A stretch of DNA of 64,000 nt from Serratia fonticola. GTDB taxonomy: Bacteria > Pseudomonadota > Gammaproteobacteria > Enterobacterales > Enterobacteriaceae. The stretch is from NCBI RefSeq assembly GCF_001006005.1, contig NZ_CP011254.1, positions 3,224,001 through 3,288,000 on the forward strand. Reading direction: 5' to 3'. Within the stretch, counting starts at the first letter, position 1, and each line of letters begins with the position of its first letter. Shown here piece after piece: positions 1 through 10,340 of this stretch. A model generated the notes under the pieces. That model was not told the DNA's origin. It made no database searches and saw only the letters and a program-made list of their open reading frames with translations. Position numbers and translations under genes: made by a program.

Positions 1-159
1 GATCAGCATCAAGCCGATTGCCGTGAGGATCAGTCTTCGTTGCTCAACACCTATTGCTCCTTTGGGATCCATCAACACCATATCGCAACCGCTTAGCATA
101 ACGGTGGCGACAATTAAGGATAACATCCCAATACTTTTATTGTATTTCTTAAGTCTCAT
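1..159 (-). CDS. cyoA: Cytochrome o ubiquinol oxidase subunit II, N-terminal part (cut by window edge)
   Basis: Only the first 53 codons lie in the window, read on the minus strand from an ATG at 159. The start is [12 protein letters not shown] followed by a hydrophobic stretch and a lipobox MLSGC, so it is a lipoprotein signal peptide (type II cleavage before the Cys). The next residues ([19 protein letters not shown]) match CyoA, the subunit II of the bo3 ubiquinol oxidase in the inner membrane. Position next to ampG on the same strand agrees with the E. coli order. The rest of the cyo operon lies outside the window. Confidence 0.93.
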   Translation of the reverse strand, partial: MRLKKYNKSIGMLSLIVATVMLSGCDMVLMDPKGAIGVEQRRLILTAIGLMLI

Positions 160-604
160 CTAACGACCCCAATTACCAAGGCTCTATATTGTCGTTTCAT
201 GTGTGCGGGCATTTTACGGGAAGGTTGCAGTACTGTAAACATACTTAAGAGAGTGTCAGCGGCTTGTTGACACTTTCTGTTAAGGGGGTCACACATGTAA
301 CGTAAGGTGACAATTTACTAATGGCAACAACGTGTTGGCGAGCTGAATCGTTCCGGGGGGATGCTATGTCATGGAAAACCAAGGGTATGTCAGGATATTG
401 CGTCAGCGGTGGCGATGTTTGAATAGGCGCAAAAAGGTTTATTTAATGTAAAATTTTTGTTTTGTTGAGGTGAATTAAAATCTATTTCCGAGCGTTTTAC
501 TCGGGTAAAAAAATAGCTTAGGCGAAAATATTAAATTTTTAACGAAATAAATTCGTTTTTCTGATGCTTTTTTGTTGGCCGAATTTTATCGGCCAACAAA
601 AAAA
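160..604. other. ampG-cyoA intergenic region
   Basis: This AT-rich 445-bp gap precedes cyoA on the minus strand and should hold the cyoABCDE promoter and its oxygen/iron-responsive sites. I could not fix a promoter with confidence. No open frame of interest was seen. The only clear structure is the inverted repeat at 568-603. Confidence 0.6.
568..603. repeat. Perfect 15-bp inverted repeat just after ampG
   Basis: Arms TTTTTTGTTGGCCGA and TCGGCCAACAAAAAA flank a 6-base loop, immediately 3' of the ampG stop codon (605-607). The T-run precedes and the A-run follows the GC stem on both strands, the reverse of a normal intrinsic terminator. It can form one long hairpin in the ampG-cyoA direction and may act as a transcript 3'-end stabiliser or weak terminator. 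Confidence 0.7.
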
Positions 605-2083
605 TCACGCTAATTGCGTTCGGCGCAACGCCAGGTAGTCCAACAGGCTACCCATGATAATCCCCACCAGGCTCAGCATGGCACCGGTTTGCAGCAGCTG
701 CACGGCGAGGTTGGGCCAGTCGGTCCAATCCAGCGCGTTGGCGATCAGCAGCAGCAACCATACGCCTAGCAGCGAGCAACCGGCGCCCAGCAGGCGTAGT
801 GCCCAGCGATAGGCGGCACGAAACTCGGTACGTGGCATAAAGTTGTCGGTACGTTGCGTGTACTCCAATGTCTGGCGGCAGATTAACAGCAGCAGCAGGC
901 CTGGAACCGCTGCCGCGATGGAGAACAGGTAAAACAGTGGCCAGCCATGAGCGGTCACGAACCAACCGGCAATCGGCCCGACGTAAACACGGCCAACGGC
1001 GGAGAGCGCCGAGAGCAGGGCAAACTGGGTGGCGGAGAAGGATTTGTTGCACAGGGTCATCAGCAGGGCGACAAAGGCTGCCGTGCCCATGCCGCCGCAC
1101 AGGTTTTCCAGGAAAATGGCGCTGCCCATTGTGAGGATGTTTTTAGCGGTGATCGCCAACAGCCAGTAACCGATGTTGGAAACCGCCTGCAAAATGCCGA
1201 ACAGCATCAGCGCTCGGAACAGGCTGAGACGCTGCATCAAGACGCCGCCGAACAGGGCCCCGACGATGGTGGCAAACAGACCGAGCGTTTTATTTACCAG
1301 ACCGACCTCGCCGGCATCGAAGCCGACGCCGCGGATCAGAAAGGTGGTGCTCAAACTTCCGGCAAAAGCGTCACCCATCTTATACATCACGATCAGCAAC
1401 AGGATCAGCCAGGCATTGTTTCGGGCGAAGAAGTCACGCAGCGGAGCGACTACAGCCATCTCAAGGGTACGCGGCGCAGGAATGCTGTCGTCCGGTTCCG
1501 GTGCCATCAGCGTAGCGGCTACGCCGATTAGCATCAGCCCGGCCATTAACCAGTAAGTTGCCTGCCAGCCGAAATAGCGATCGGCCAGCCACAGGGCCAG
1601 CCCGCCGGAGACCAGCATTGCCAGGCGATAACCCAGTACCGACACTGCAGCCCCGGCCCCGCGTTCTTCGGCCGCCAGCAGATCGGTTTTGTAGGCGTCA
1701 AAAACAATATCCTGTGAGGCAGAACAGAATGCCACCACCACCGCCAGCGTGGCCAGCCACCATAGATGCTGTGACGGATTCATAAACCCCATCGCCACGA
1801 TGGCCACTACCAGCAGCAACTGGCTGATCAACAGCCAGCCACGCCGCCGCCCAAGGAACGGGGGAGTGTAGCGATCCATAAACGGTGACCAGAGGAACTT
1901 GAACACGTAGGCCTGACCTACCAGCGAAAAGATACCAATGGTTTTCAGATCGAGGCCTTCGACGGTCATCCAGGCTTGCAGCGTGCCGGAGGTTAATGCC
2001 AACGGCAGCCCCGAGGCAAAGCCCAACACCAACAGGATGACGGAATTACGCTGGGTAAAAATATTCAGATACTGTTTCGACAT
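605..2083 (-). CDS. ampG: AmpG muropeptide permease (MFS)
   Basis: A 492-aa inner-membrane protein with about 12-14 hydrophobic segments; the N-terminus (MSKQYLNIFTQRNSVILLVL) and the charged loop SPFMDRYTPPFLGRRRGWL are characteristic of AmpG, length as in E. coli. It imports GlcNAc-1,6-anhydroMurNAc peptides from the periplasm for cell-wall recycling, and so feeds the AmpR/beta-lactamase induction pathway where present. It lies 53 bp downstream of yajG on the same strand and is probably co-transcribed with it. Confidence 0.96.
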   Translation of the reverse strand: MSKQYLNIFTQRNSVILLVLGFASGLPLALTSGTLQAWMTVEGLDLKTIGIFSLVGQAYVFKFLWSPFMDRYTPPFLGRRRGWLLISQLLLVVAIVAMGFMNPSQHLWWLATLAVVVAFCSASQDIVFDAYKTDLLAAEERGAGAAVSVLGYRLAMLVSGGLALWLADRYFGWQATYWLMAGLMLIGVAATLMAPEPDDSIPAPRTLEMAVVAPLRDFFARNNAWLILLLIVMYKMGDAFAGSLSTTFLIRGVGFDAGEVGLVNKTLGLFATIVGALFGGVLMQRLSLFRALMLFGILQAVSNIGYWLLAITAKNILTMGSAIFLENLCGGMGTAAFVALLMTLCNKSFSATQFALLSALSAVGRVYVGPIAGWFVTAHGWPLFYLFSIAAAVPGLLLLLICRQTLEYTQRTDNFMPRTEFRAAYRWALRLLGAGCSLLGVWLLLLIANALDWTDWPNLAVQLLQTGAMLSLVGIIMGSLLDYLALRRTQLA

Positions 2084-2136
2084 GAGATCCCGATCTGCGC
2101 TGCCCTGTAAACCGAGCAGCGCGAGGCATTGCCTGA

Positions 2137-2715
2137 TTAACGTGCGTTTTGCTTGATAAAGTCGTTGACGCTGGTGTCTTGAGCCATATCGGCGATGACG
2201 TCACCCAGCACGGTGTTGACCGCATCGGTGATTTTTTCATTGCTGGCGGTGAAGGCACCCTGCACGTTATAGGTAGAACGGTAGTTCTTCACCTGCTTGT
2301 TGCCGTTTTTGGCCTGCGCGATGATTGAAATATCCGCTTTGGTGGTGATGTTGTAGCGCAGGTTGCCTTGGGAAACGTCGGCAAACAGCGTATTGACCAC
2401 GATCTGCAAATCAACCGCACCGGATGGCCCAATCATATAGCCACGCGCGCCCATTTGCTTTTCCAGCACTTCTTGTAGCAGGAAGCGCAGATCGCGTGAT
2501 GGGGTCAGGGTGATCAGTTGGCCGTCACGGTTCACTTTTGCCAGTGCCTGATCGGGGCGTTGGTCTGCACCGTTAATGCTGATGGTGATCCCTTGCAGGG
2601 TGGGATCCTGCTGTGGCAACACGATCTTCGGGGTTACGTTCAGCGTATTGGTGCTGGTAGCACAGCCAGCCAACAGAAGTACAGCCAGCAGCGGAAGACA
2701 AAGTTTTTTTAACAT
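2137..2715 (-). CDS. yajG: YajG family lipoprotein
   Basis: The likely start is the ATG at 2715 (192 aa), not an in-frame upstream ATG at 2760, because MLKKLCLPLLAVLLLAGC gives a proper lipoprotein signal with lipobox LAGC. The mature part (about 175 aa) matches YajG, a conserved enterobacterial outer- or inner-membrane-anchored lipoprotein of unsettled function. It precedes ampG on the same strand, the arrangement found in E. coli, which suggests a tie to peptidoglycan recycling, but nothing in the sequence shows a catalytic role. Confidence 0.93.
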   Translation of the reverse strand: MLKKLCLPLLAVLLLAGCATSTNTLNVTPKIVLPQQDPTLQGITISINGADQRPDQALAKVNRDGQLITLTPSRDLRFLLQEVLEKQMGARGYMIGPSGAVDLQIVVNTLFADVSQGNLRYNITTKADISIIAQAKNGNKQVKNYRSTYNVQGAFTASNEKITDAVNTVLGDVIADMAQDTSVNDFIKQNAR

Positions 2716-3067
2716 TATTACTGTCTCATCAATCGTGGTTTTATACCCGGTGCTGTTCAAGCCCGCGGGCAGGGTTGTGGGTGCTTGATAATCAAAGCGC
2801 TAGAGTCAACGATAAATTGCCGCCATCATAGCATTGCCAACAACGGGGGGAAGTGTTGAAGGTGGCCGTGACGTAAATTTTTCCTCAACCAGGATAAAAA
2901 CAGGCTTTTTCGTGAGGCTCAATCGGATAAACCTCAACTGAGCCGCTTTATTGATGCTTTTTACAGCGAAGAGCGGTGCGATTTACGATAGCCATGTTCT
3001 GGCGAGGGCAAAACCGACTAATATTAAAGTAGAACCTGGTAGCCTGCCGGTGTTGTAAGGAGATCCT
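2716..3067. other. yajG-bolA divergent intergenic region
   Basis: A 352-bp gap between divergently transcribed yajG (minus) and bolA (plus); it must carry both promoters. A good Shine-Dalgarno (AAGGAGAT) sits just before bolA. In E. coli bolA has a growth-rate/RpoS-controlled promoter; I see no feature strong enough to place it here. No other gene seen. Confidence 0.55.
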
Positions 3068-3382
3068 ATGATCCGCGAGCAAATAGAAGCAAAGTTAAGG
3101 GCGGCGTTTGAACCCGCGTATCTGGAAGTGACTGATGAGAGCTATCGGCATAACGTTCCTGCTGGATCCGAAAGTCATTTCAAAGTGGTGTTGGTGAGCG
3201 ACCGCTTTGTCGGCGAACGGTTCCTGACCCGGCATCGCTCCATTTATGGCGTGTTGGCGGAGGAACTGGAAAACGGCGTACACGCGCTGGCATTGCATAC
3301 CTATACCCTGAAAGAGTGGGAAGGGTTGCAGGATACGGTTCCGGCCTCACCACCTTGTCGTGGGGCGGGCACATTGGCTTAA
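3068..3382 (+). CDS. bolA: BolA family transcriptional/iron-sulfur regulator
   Basis: The 104-aa product has the BolA fold throughout: [21 protein letters not shown] at the start, the conserved [15 protein letters not shown] segment with the invariant His, and the helix-turn-helix-like [13 protein letters not shown]. BolA alters morphology in stationary phase and partners with monothiol glutaredoxin (GrxD) in Fe-S handling. Strong RBS AAGGAGAT seven bases before the ATG. A factor-independent terminator follows at 3449-3477. C-terminus (from about residue 92) is variable in the family. Confidence 0.96.
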   Translation: MIREQIEAKLRAAFEPAYLEVTDESYRHNVPAGSESHFKVVLVSDRFVGERFLTRHRSIYGVLAEELENGVHALALHTYTLKEWEGLQDTVPASPPCRGAGTLA

Positions 3383-3448
3383 TACCTAAAATTTACGGTA
3401 TCAGTGGAACTTTTACCCGTATTTAAGGTATTACTACTGACGAATTTT

Positions 3449-3477
3449 GCAACGGCCTGCGGGCCGTTGCTGTTTTT
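3449..3477 (+). terminator. Intrinsic terminator after bolA
   Basis: Stem GCAACGGCC / GGCCGTTGC with loop TGCG, followed by TGTTTTT. Perfect 9-bp stem. Confidence 0.88.
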
Positions 3478-3590
3478 GACGACGACAAAGCCGAAGGCGT
3501 TTGCAGCTCTGATGGCCATGGCATCAAGGTATTTGGGCGAAAAATCGGCAAAAGTGTGATTTTTAACGCGCCAGTGCTGCCTTGCCATCC

Positions 3591-3619
3591 TCGACTAGCT
3601 ACGCTTGCGCCGCTATAAT
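3591..3619 (+). promoter_or_regulatory. Candidate sigma70 promoter of tig
   Basis: TCGACT (-35, 4 of 6) and a perfect TATAAT (-10) at 3614-3619 with a 17-base spacer; start of transcription would be near 3626, giving a leader of about 120 nt before tig. Confidence 0.6.
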
Positions 3620-3746
3620 GTCGCGTCTATTTTTTCCGGAATGGTTTCGGAACGCTCTCGACATCAGGGAACTCGGTTTTTAATGTAGCCGTCCTGGTTC
3701 TTGGAACGGAGTTGACCGAGCACTGTGATTTTTTTGAGGTAACAAG

Positions 3747-5051
3747 ATGCAAGTTTCAGTAGAAACCACTCAAGGCCTTGGGCGCCGTCTCTCTATTACT
3801 GTACCCGCTGATGTTATCAATCAGGCAGTAAAGAAAGAGCTGATCAACGCAGCTAAAAGCGTACGTATCGACGGTTTCCGTAAAGGCAAAGTGCCGATGA
3901 ACATCGTCGAACAGCGTTATGGCGCCTCCGTCCGTCAGGACGTGCTGGGCGATCTGATGCAGCGCAACTTTGTTGACGCGATCATCAAAGAGAAAATCAA
4001 CCCGGCCGGCGCACCAAACTACGTACCGGGCGAGTATAAAGAAGGCGAAGATTTCGCTTTCACCGTGGAATTCGAAGTCTATCCAGAAGTTGAGCTGAAA
4101 GGCCTGGAAAGCATCGAGGTTGAAAAACCTGTGGTTGAAGTTAACGACGCCGATGTGGATACCATGCTGGAAACTCTGCGTAAGCAGCAAGCGACCTGGA
4201 AAGACACCGACGGCGCAGCCACTGCTGAAGACCGCGTGACCGTTGACTTCACCGGCTCTATCGACGGTGAAGAGTTTGAAGGCGGTAAAGCTGCCGATTT
4301 CGTTCTGGCTATGGGCCAGGGCCGCATGATCCCAGGCTTCGAAGAAGGTCTGGTGGGTCATAAAGCCGGTGAAGAGTTCACCATCGACGTCAACTTCCCA
4401 GAAGATTACCACGCAGAAAACCTGAAAGGGAAAGCGGCCAAGTTCGCTATCGTGTTGAAGAAAGTTGAACAGCGCGAGCTGCCAGAACTGACCGAAGAAT
4501 TCATCAAGCGTTTCGGCGTGGCTGATGGTTCTCTCGCGGGTCTGCGTACTGAAGTGCGTAAAAACATGGAGCGCGAACTGAAAGGCGCCGTGCGTAACCG
4601 CATCAAGACTCAGGCTATCGACGGTCTGGTCAACGCTAACGAAATCGACGTGCCAGCGGCACTGATCGACGGCGAAGTCGACGTTCTGCGTCGTCAAGCT
4701 GCACAGCGTTTTGGTGGCAACGAGCAACAAGCGTTGGAACTGCCACGCGAACTGTTCGAAGAGCAAGCCAAACGTCGCGTTGTGGTCGGTCTGCTGTTGG
4801 GCGAAGTGATCAGCACCAACGATCTGAAAGCCGATGAAGATCGCGTTAAGACCCTGATCGAAGAAATGGCTTCCGCCTACGAAGATCCGAGCGAAGTTGT
4901 TGAGTTCTACAGCAAAAACAAAGAGCTGATGAACAACATGCGTAACGTTGCTCTGGAAGAACAAGCGGTAGAAGCCCTGCTGGCTAAAGCGAAAGTGACT
5001 GAAAAAGCCACTACCTTCAGCGAGCTGATGAACCAGACTCAACAAGCGTAA
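3747..5051 (+). CDS. tig: Trigger factor, ribosome-associated chaperone and prolyl isomerase
   Basis: The 434-aa protein shows the three trigger-factor domains: N-terminal ribosome-binding domain (1-about 115) with the L23-contact loop GFRKGKVP at 43-50, an FKBP-type PPIase domain (about 150-245, with [17 protein letters not shown]), and the helical C-terminal chaperone body (about 250-430). It binds nascent chains at the exit tunnel in the cytoplasm. RBS GAGGT before ATG. It heads the tig-clpPX-lon protein-quality block, but is closed off by its own terminator at 5117-5144. Confidence 0.98.
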   Translation: MQVSVETTQGLGRRLSITVPADVINQAVKKELINAAKSVRIDGFRKGKVPMNIVEQRYGASVRQDVLGDLMQRNFVDAIIKEKINPAGAPNYVPGEYKEGEDFAFTVEFEVYPEVELKGLESIEVEKPVVEVNDADVDTMLETLRKQQATWKDTDGAATAEDRVTVDFTGSIDGEEFEGGKAADFVLAMGQGRMIPGFEEGLVGHKAGEEFTIDVNFPEDYHAENLKGKAAKFAIVLKKVEQRELPELTEEFIKRFGVADGSLAGLRTEVRKNMERELKGAVRNRIKTQAIDGLVNANEIDVPAALIDGEVDVLRRQAAQRFGGNEQQALELPRELFEEQAKRRVVVGLLLGEVISTNDLKADEDRVKTLIEEMASAYEDPSEVVEFYSKNKELMNNMRNVALEEQAVEALLAKAKVTEKATTFSELMNQTQQA

Positions 5052-5116
5052 TGCTGGTTGATGCCAGGAGCGACCTGATGGCAGGTCCATTGCCGTAGCT
5101 GGGAGTTCCTTATAAG

Positions 5117-5144
5117 GCCCGTAACTTTGGTTACGGGCTTTTCT
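5117..5144 (+). terminator. Intrinsic terminator after tig
   Basis: Stem GCCCGTAAC / GTTACGGGC, loop TTTG, then TTTTCTTTT. Perfect 9-bp stem. Confidence 0.92.
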
Positions 5145-5287
5145 TTTGCCACGTGACTGATTAATCTCGGCTTAACTGTGGCAATATGCACTATATTTAT
5201 TGGGTCGAGGATGAATGGCGGCGGTGGAAGGACAGTGGTTGTGACCTTGCCTGCCACACAGGGATGTTGGTGAAATTGTTCACCGGG

Positions 5288-5316
5288 CTTGAAATTCGCT
5301 CTGTGACCCCCCAATT
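5288..5316 (+). promoter_or_regulatory. Heat-shock (sigma32) promoter of clpPX
   Basis: CTTGAAA (5288-5294), 14-base spacer, CCCCAATT (5309-5316). The -35 is a full match and the -10 differs from CCCCATNT at one position. It would start transcripts about 150 nt upstream of clpP, consistent with the known heat-shock control of clpP in E. coli. Confidence 0.8.
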
Positions 5317-5472
5317 CCTACAACAGTATGGGCCGCTTTATCCGCCTGGCGGAATGATAGCGCCGTCAAATCAGTGTGGAGCCTGTCGATGGCTTGAACG
5401 TAGTCATGATGGCCGTTCTCAAGTAGAATCGACAGACAATGGCGCCAAGGCAATTTCTATTAGGAGACGGTA

Positions 5473-6096
5473 ATGTCATACAGTGGCGAACGAGACCAAT
5501 TTGCACCTAACATGGCACTGGTGCCGATGGTGGTAGAGCAGACTTCGCGCGGGGAGCGTTCTTACGATATTTATTCCCGCCTGCTGAAAGAGCGCATTAT
5601 CTTCCTGACCGGCCAGGTTGAAGATCATATGGCTAATCTGATCGTGGCGCAGATGTTGTTCCTCGAGGCAGAAAGCCCAGAAAAAGATATTTTCCTGTAT
5701 ATCAACTCACCGGGCGGCGTGATCACGGCTGGCATGTCAATCTATGACACCATGCAGTTTATCAAACCGGACGTCAGCACCATCTGTATGGGGCAGGCGT
5801 GTTCCATGGGGTCGTTCCTGCTGACGGCAGGCACCAAGGGCAAGCGTTTCTGCCTGCCAAACTCCAGAGTGATGATCCACCAGCCGCTGGGCGGCTACCA
5901 GGGTCAGGCAACGGATATTGAAATCCATGCGCGTGAGATCCTGAAGGTGAAGGCTCGCATGAATGAGTTGATGGCACAGCATACCGGCCAATCGCTGGAA
6001 CAGATCGAACGTGATACCGAACGTGACCGCTTCATGACGGCGGAAGAATCGGTAGAATACGGTCTGGTCGACAGCATTCTGACGCACCGCAGCTAA
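5473..6096 (+). CDS. clpP: ATP-dependent Clp protease proteolytic subunit
   Basis: The 207-aa serine peptidase carries the full catalytic triad at the standard numbering: Ser111 in [11 protein letters not shown], His136 in VMIHQPLG and Asp185 in ERDRFMT. The first 14 residues are the propeptide that is removed autocatalytically, leaving [14 protein letters not shown] mature start. It forms the tetradecameric chamber fed by ClpX or ClpA in the cytoplasm. RBS AGGAGAC. clpX follows after 207 bp on the same strand; a sigma32 promoter lies upstream. Confidence 0.98.
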   Translation: MSYSGERDQFAPNMALVPMVVEQTSRGERSYDIYSRLLKERIIFLTGQVEDHMANLIVAQMLFLEAESPEKDIFLYINSPGGVITAGMSIYDTMQFIKPDVSTICMGQACSMGSFLLTAGTKGKRFCLPNSRVMIHQPLGGYQGQATDIEIHAREILKVKARMNELMAQHTGQSLEQIERDTERDRFMTAEESVEYGLVDSILTHRS

Positions 6097-6099
6097 AAC

Positions 6100-6156
6100 T
6101 ATACCCAAAGGGTCGCAAGCTGTAGTGCGTACCTGCCGCCTGAAGGGTTATGGGTA
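6100..6156. repeat. Short ERIC-like element (internally deleted) between clpP and clpX
   Basis: Begins TATACCC and ends GGGTA (inverted ends); carries CAAGCTGTA like one ERIC arm and CTGCCGCCTGAA like the other, with the central ERIC palindrome missing. Compare the complete elements at 12668-12793 and 17902-18024. Assignment is by eye. Confidence 0.45.
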
Positions 6157-6303
6157 GCGCGCGGCTTGCGGGCCGATAGGCTATAGTATTCAGAGCGGGC
6201 CTGGCTCGCTTTAAACAGCGTTATCGGCGTTCCCGGTATAAAGTTTGGGCGCATTGTCGCCGCGTAATGGTGCGGGACAAAGACAAAAGAAGAGGTTTGA
6301 CTC

Positions 6304-7575
6304 ATGACAGATAAGCGCAAAGACGGTTCAGGAAAGCTGCTGTACTGCTCTTTCTGCGGCAAAAGCCAGCATGAAGTGCGTAAGCTGATTGCCGGTCCGT
6401 CAGTGTATATCTGCGATGAATGTGTTGATCTGTGTAACGACATTATTCGCGAAGAGATTAAAGAGGTTGCGCCGCATCGCGAGCGTAATTCATTGCCGAC
6501 ACCGCACGAAATTCGTCACCACCTGGACGATTATGTTATCGGCCAGGAACAGGCGAAAAAAGTTCTGGCTGTGGCGGTCTATAACCACTACAAACGCCTG
6601 CGTAACGGCGATACCAGCAATGGCATCGAACTGGGCAAAAGCAATATCTTGCTGATCGGCCCAACCGGTAGCGGCAAAACCTTGCTGGCAGAGACGCTGG
6701 CACGTTTCCTGGATGTGCCTTTCACCATGGCCGATGCCACGACGTTGACCGAAGCTGGTTACGTGGGTGAGGATGTGGAAAACATCATCCAGAAACTGTT
6801 GCAGAAATGCGACTACGACGTGCAAAAAGCCCAGCGCGGCATCGTCTATATCGATGAAATTGACAAGATTTCACGTAAGTCAGACAACCCGTCCATCACC
6901 CGTGACGTTTCGGGCGAAGGCGTGCAGCAGGCGTTGCTGAAGCTGATCGAAGGCACGATTGCGGCGGTTCCACCACAGGGTGGGCGTAAACATCCGCAGC
7001 AGGAATTCCTGCAGGTAGACACCTCCAAGATCCTGTTTATCTGTGGCGGTGCGTTTGCCGGCCTGGATAAGGTGATTGGCCAGCGTGTTAACACCGGCTC
7101 CGGTATCGGTTTTGGTGCCACGGTGAAGGGTGAATCTGAAAAAGCCACCGAAGGCGAACTGCTGTTGCAGGCAGAGCCGGAAGACTTGATCAAGTTTGGC
7201 CTGATCCCGGAATTCATCGGTCGTCTGCCGGTGGTTGCCACCCTCAGCGAACTGAGCGAAGAGGCACTGATCCAGATCCTGAAAGAGCCGAAAAACGCCC
7301 TGACCAAGCAGTATCAGGCGTTGTTCAATCTGGAAGGGGTAGATCTGGAATTCCGTGAGGAAGCGCTGAATGCCATCGCCAAGAAGGCTATGACGCGTAA
7401 AACGGGTGCCCGTGGTCTGCGTTCGATTGTCGAAGGCGCGTTGCTGGACACCATGTACGATCTGCCGTCGCTTGAAAGCGTAGATAAAGTGGTGATCGAC
7501 GAATCTGTGATCGCTGGCCAATCCAAGCCGTTATTGATTTACGGCAAGCCGGAAGCGCAGGCTTCTGGCGAATAA
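6304..7575 (+). CDS. clpX: ClpX, ATPase and specificity subunit of ClpXP
   Basis: The 423-aa AAA+ unfoldase has the N-terminal C4 zinc domain (Cys15, Cys18, Cys37, Cys40), Walker A GPTGSGKT at 119-126, Walker B VYIDEID around 181-187 and the IGF loop ([11 protein letters not shown]) that docks on ClpP. It selects tagged substrates (for example ssrA) and threads them into ClpP. RBS AGAGG upstream. Co-directional with clpP; the 207-bp gap contains a short ERIC-like element. Terminator at 7605-7635. Confidence 0.98.
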   Translation: MTDKRKDGSGKLLYCSFCGKSQHEVRKLIAGPSVYICDECVDLCNDIIREEIKEVAPHRERNSLPTPHEIRHHLDDYVIGQEQAKKVLAVAVYNHYKRLRNGDTSNGIELGKSNILLIGPTGSGKTLLAETLARFLDVPFTMADATTLTEAGYVGEDVENIIQKLLQKCDYDVQKAQRGIVYIDEIDKISRKSDNPSITRDVSGEGVQQALLKLIEGTIAAVPPQGGRKHPQQEFLQVDTSKILFICGGAFAGLDKVIGQRVNTGSGIGFGATVKGESEKATEGELLLQAEPEDLIKFGLIPEFIGRLPVVATLSELSEEALIQILKEPKNALTKQYQALFNLEGVDLEFREEALNAIAKKAMTRKTGARGLRSIVEGALLDTMYDLPSLESVDKVVIDESVIAGQSKPLLIYGKPEAQASGE

Positions 7576-7604
7576 TTAGCCAGTCAAACCAGAAAGTTAA
7601 TCGT

Positions 7605-7635
7605 AAAAGGGGGATTTTATCCCCCTTTTCTTTTT
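7605..7635 (+). terminator. Intrinsic terminator after clpX
   Basis: AAAAGGGGG / CCCCCTTTT with a 7-base loop, followed by CTTTTTC. The A side also makes it partly bidirectional. Confidence 0.9.
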
Positions 7636-7650
7636 CTCTACATTGTTACC

Positions 7651-7678
7651 GTTGAATGTCAGAGATTCATCCCCATAT
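7651..7678 (+). promoter_or_regulatory. Heat-shock (sigma32) promoter of lon
   Basis: GTTGAAT (7651-7657), 13-base spacer, CCCCATAT (7671-7678, full match to CCCCATNT). It closely resembles the E. coli lon promoter, which also reads CGTTGAATG ... CCCCATATAC. Its position shows that translation of lon must start downstream, at 7769, not at an in-frame ATG at 7643. Confidence 0.88.
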
Positions 7679-7768
7679 ACTCATAATCCAGATTTTGTGA
7701 AACGTTTGATGCTTGCGTCTCATGAGATCCCCCTAATCCTGGCGGAAATTAAACTAAGAGAGAGCTCT

Positions 7769-10123
7769 ATGAACCCTGAGCGTTCCGAACGCATTGAAAT
7801 CCCCGTGTTGCCATTGCGCGACGTGGTGGTTTATCCGCACATGGTGATCCCGTTGTTTGTTGGCCGGGAAAAATCGATTCGGTGCCTCGAAGCCGCAATG
7901 GATCACGATAAAAAGATCATGCTGGTGGCGCAGAAAGAGGCCTCGACGGATGAACCGGGCATTAACGATCTGTTCTCGGTCGGTACCGTTGCATCGATTT
8001 TACAGATGCTGAAACTGCCGGACGGCACGGTCAAGGTGCTGGTCGAAGGTTTACAGCGTGCGCGTATTACCACGCTCTCCGACAGCGGCGAGCACTTCGC
8101 TGCCCAGGCTGAATATCTTGAATCACCGGCTATCGACGAGCGTGAGCAGGAAGTCCTGGTGCGCACGGCGATCAATCAGTTTGAAGGCTACATCAAACTG
8201 AACAAAAAAATTCCACCGGAGGTGCTGACTTCATTGAACAGCATCGACGACGCTGCGCGCCTGGCGGATACCATCGCCGCGCATATGCCGCTGAAGCTCA
8301 GCGACAAGCAGTCGGTGCTGGAGATGTTCGATATCACCGAGCGTCTTGAGTACCTGATGGCGATGATGGAGTCGGAGATCGACCTGTTGCAGGTTGAGAA
8401 GCGTATCCGTAACCGCGTCAAGAAACAGATGGAAAAGAGCCAGCGCGAGTACTATCTGAATGAGCAGATGAAGGCGATTCAGAAAGAACTGGGCGAGATG
8501 GACGACACGCCGGATGAACACGAGGCGTTGAAGCGCAAGATCGAAGCGGCCAAAATGCCGAAAGAAGCGCGTGAGAAAACCGAAGCGGAACTGCAAAAGC
8601 TGAAAATGATGTCGCCGATGTCTGCGGAGGCGACCGTCGTGCGTGGCTATATCGACTGGATGATCCAGGTGCCGTGGAATGCGCGCAGCAAGGTGAAAAA
8701 AGACCTGCTCAAGGCGCAGGAAGTGCTCGATACCGATCACTACGGCCTGGAACGCGTCAAAGACCGCATCCTTGAGTATCTTGCAGTGCAGAGCCGCGTC
8801 AGCAAAATCAAGGGGCCAATCCTGTGTCTGGTAGGGCCTCCTGGCGTGGGTAAAACCTCGCTGGGGCAGTCGATCGCTCGTGCGACCGGCCGCCAATATG
8901 TCCGTATGGCGCTGGGCGGCGTACGTGACGAAGCGGAGATCCGCGGTCACCGCCGGACTTACATCGGCTCCATGCCGGGTAAACTGATCCAGAAAATGGC
9001 CAAGGTTGGGGTGAAAAACCCGCTGTTCCTGCTCGATGAGATCGACAAGATGTCATCCGACATGCGTGGCGATCCGGCTTCAGCCCTGCTGGAAGTGCTG
9101 GATCCGGAACAGAACGTGGCGTTTAACGATCACTATCTGGAAGTGGATTACGATCTGTCCGACGTGATGTTCGTGGCGACCTCGAACTCGATGAACATCC
9201 CGGCACCGCTGCTGGACCGTATGGAAGTGATCCGTCTTTCCGGCTACACCGAAGACGAAAAGCTGAACATCGCCAAACAGCACCTGTTGCCAAAGCAGCT
9301 TGAACGCAACGCGTTGAAGAAAGGCGAATTGACGGTAGATGACAGTGCCATTATCGGCATCATCCGCTATTACACCCGTGAAGCCGGGGTGCGTAGCCTG
9401 GAGCGTGAAATTTCCAAGCTGTGCCGTAAAGCGGTCAAGTCGCTGCTGATGGACAAGAAGCTCAAGCACATCGAGATCAACGGCGAGAACCTCAAGGACT
9501 ATCTGGGCGTTCAGCGTGTTGATTACGGCCGTGCAGACACCGAAAACCGCGTAGGCCAGGTAACCGGGCTGGCGTGGACGGAAGTGGGCGGCGATCTGCT
9601 GACTATTGAAACCGCCTGCGTACCGGGCAAAGGCAAGCTGACCTACACCGGTTCTTTGGGTGAAGTGATGCAGGAGTCGATCCAGGCTGCGTTGACCGTG
9701 GTACGTGCACGTGCAGAGAAGTTGGGCATCAACGCCGATTTCTATGAAAAACGTGATATCCACGTCCACGTGCCGGAAGGGGCGACGCCGAAAGACGGCC
9801 CAAGCGCCGGTATTGCCATGTGTACCGCGCTGGTTTCCTGCCTGACAGGCAACCCGGTGCGCGCCGATGTGGCGATGACCGGTGAGATCACCTTGCGTGG
9901 TCATGTGTTGCCGATTGGCGGCCTGAAAGAGAAGCTGCTGGCGGCACACCGTGGCGGTATCAAAACCGTGCTGATCCCTTACGAGAACAAGCGCGATTTG
10001 GAGGAGATCCCGGACAACGTCATTGCCGATCTGGAGATCCACCCGGTACAGCGAATCGATGAAGTTTTGAACATTGCACTGGTCAATCCGGCCTTCGGCG
10101 CACAGCCGGTAGCGGTAAAATAG
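7769..10123 (+). CDS. lon: Lon ATP-dependent protease
   Basis: Start chosen at 7769 ([18 protein letters not shown]), giving 784 aa, exactly the E. coli length; a longer frame from 7643 would begin upstream of the heat-shock promoter. Domains: N-terminal substrate domain (about 1-200), coiled-coil region, AAA+ module with Walker A GPPGVGKT, sensor and arginine-finger region, and C-terminal serine protease domain with the GPSAGIAM motif holding the catalytic Ser (Ser679 and Lys722 in E. coli numbering). Cytoplasmic hexamer that degrades misfolded and regulatory proteins. Own terminator at 10158-10192. Confidence 0.98.
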   Translation: MNPERSERIEIPVLPLRDVVVYPHMVIPLFVGREKSIRCLEAAMDHDKKIMLVAQKEASTDEPGINDLFSVGTVASILQMLKLPDGTVKVLVEGLQRARITTLSDSGEHFAAQAEYLESPAIDEREQEVLVRTAINQFEGYIKLNKKIPPEVLTSLNSIDDAARLADTIAAHMPLKLSDKQSVLEMFDITERLEYLMAMMESEIDLLQVEKRIRNRVKKQMEKSQREYYLNEQMKAIQKELGEMDDTPDEHEALKRKIEAAKMPKEAREKTEAELQKLKMMSPMSAEATVVRGYIDWMIQVPWNARSKVKKDLLKAQEVLDTDHYGLERVKDRILEYLAVQSRVSKIKGPILCLVGPPGVGKTSLGQSIARATGRQYVRMALGGVRDEAEIRGHRRTYIGSMPGKLIQKMAKVGVKNPLFLLDEIDKMSSDMRGDPASALLEVLDPEQNVAFNDHYLEVDYDLSDVMFVATSNSMNIPAPLLDRMEVIRLSGYTEDEKLNIAKQHLLPKQLERNALKKGELTVDDSAIIGIIRYYTREAGVRSLEREISKLCRKAVKSLLMDKKLKHIEINGENLKDYLGVQRVDYGRADTENRVGQVTGLAWTEVGGDLLTIETACVPGKGKLTYTGSLGEVMQESIQAALTVVRARAEKLGINADFYEKRDIHVHVPEGATPKDGPSAGIAMCTALVSCLTGNPVRADVAMTGEITLRGHVLPIGGLKEKLLAAHRGGIKTVLIPYENKRDLEEIPDNVIADLEIHPVQRIDEVLNIALVNPAFGAQPVAVK

Positions 10124-10157
10124 TGACGTATAGCAAAAACCATTGATAAAACTCATG

Positions 10158-10192
10158 CTGGCAAGCCAATTCGGACTTGCCAGTATTTTTTT
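10158..10192 (+). terminator. Intrinsic terminator after lon
   Basis: Stem CTGGCAAG / CTTGCCAG with a 10-base loop, then TATTTTTTT. Confidence 0.88.
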
Positions 10193-10340
10193 GTGCCGCT
10201 AAGTTAGATCCCTGTCGGCTCGCGTTTCGTCGCCGTTTGGTGGCTTGCCAAGGCACGACGGGATTGATATAACAGCAGCGCTGTCGTAACCGTAGGGATT
10301 TTTTCGGTGCGACGTTTTGAATTCTAGAGGGGATGATAGA

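Larger units (their letters stand above)
3383..3746 (+). other. bolA-tig intergenic region
   Basis: Besides the bolA terminator it holds the tig leader. A 69-codon minus-strand frame here (3379-3588) runs through the terminator and looks spurious. Nothing else recognised. Confidence 0.6.
5052..5472 (+). other. tig-clpP intergenic region
   Basis: A 421-bp gap holding the tig terminator and the clpP heat-shock promoter. An open frame of 95 codons (5186-5473) crosses the promoter and is judged non-coding: no RBS, odd composition, no recognisable family. Confidence 0.6.

Noticed and set aside
3379..3588. 69-codon minus-strand frame after bolA
   Set aside because: Overlaps the bolA terminator, no supported start, no family.
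3756..5090. 444-codon minus-strand frame opposite tig
   Set aside because: Perfect shadow of tig; composition (Phe/His-rich) is the usual antisense artefact of a biased gene.
5186..5473. 95-codon frame just upstream of clpP
   Set aside because: Runs through the heat-shock promoter, no RBS, not conserved as a protein family I know.
7643..7768. 42-residue N-terminal extension of Lon
   Set aside because: Begins upstream of the sigma32 promoter; E. coli Lon starts at the residue equivalent to 7769 and the length then fits exactly (784 aa).
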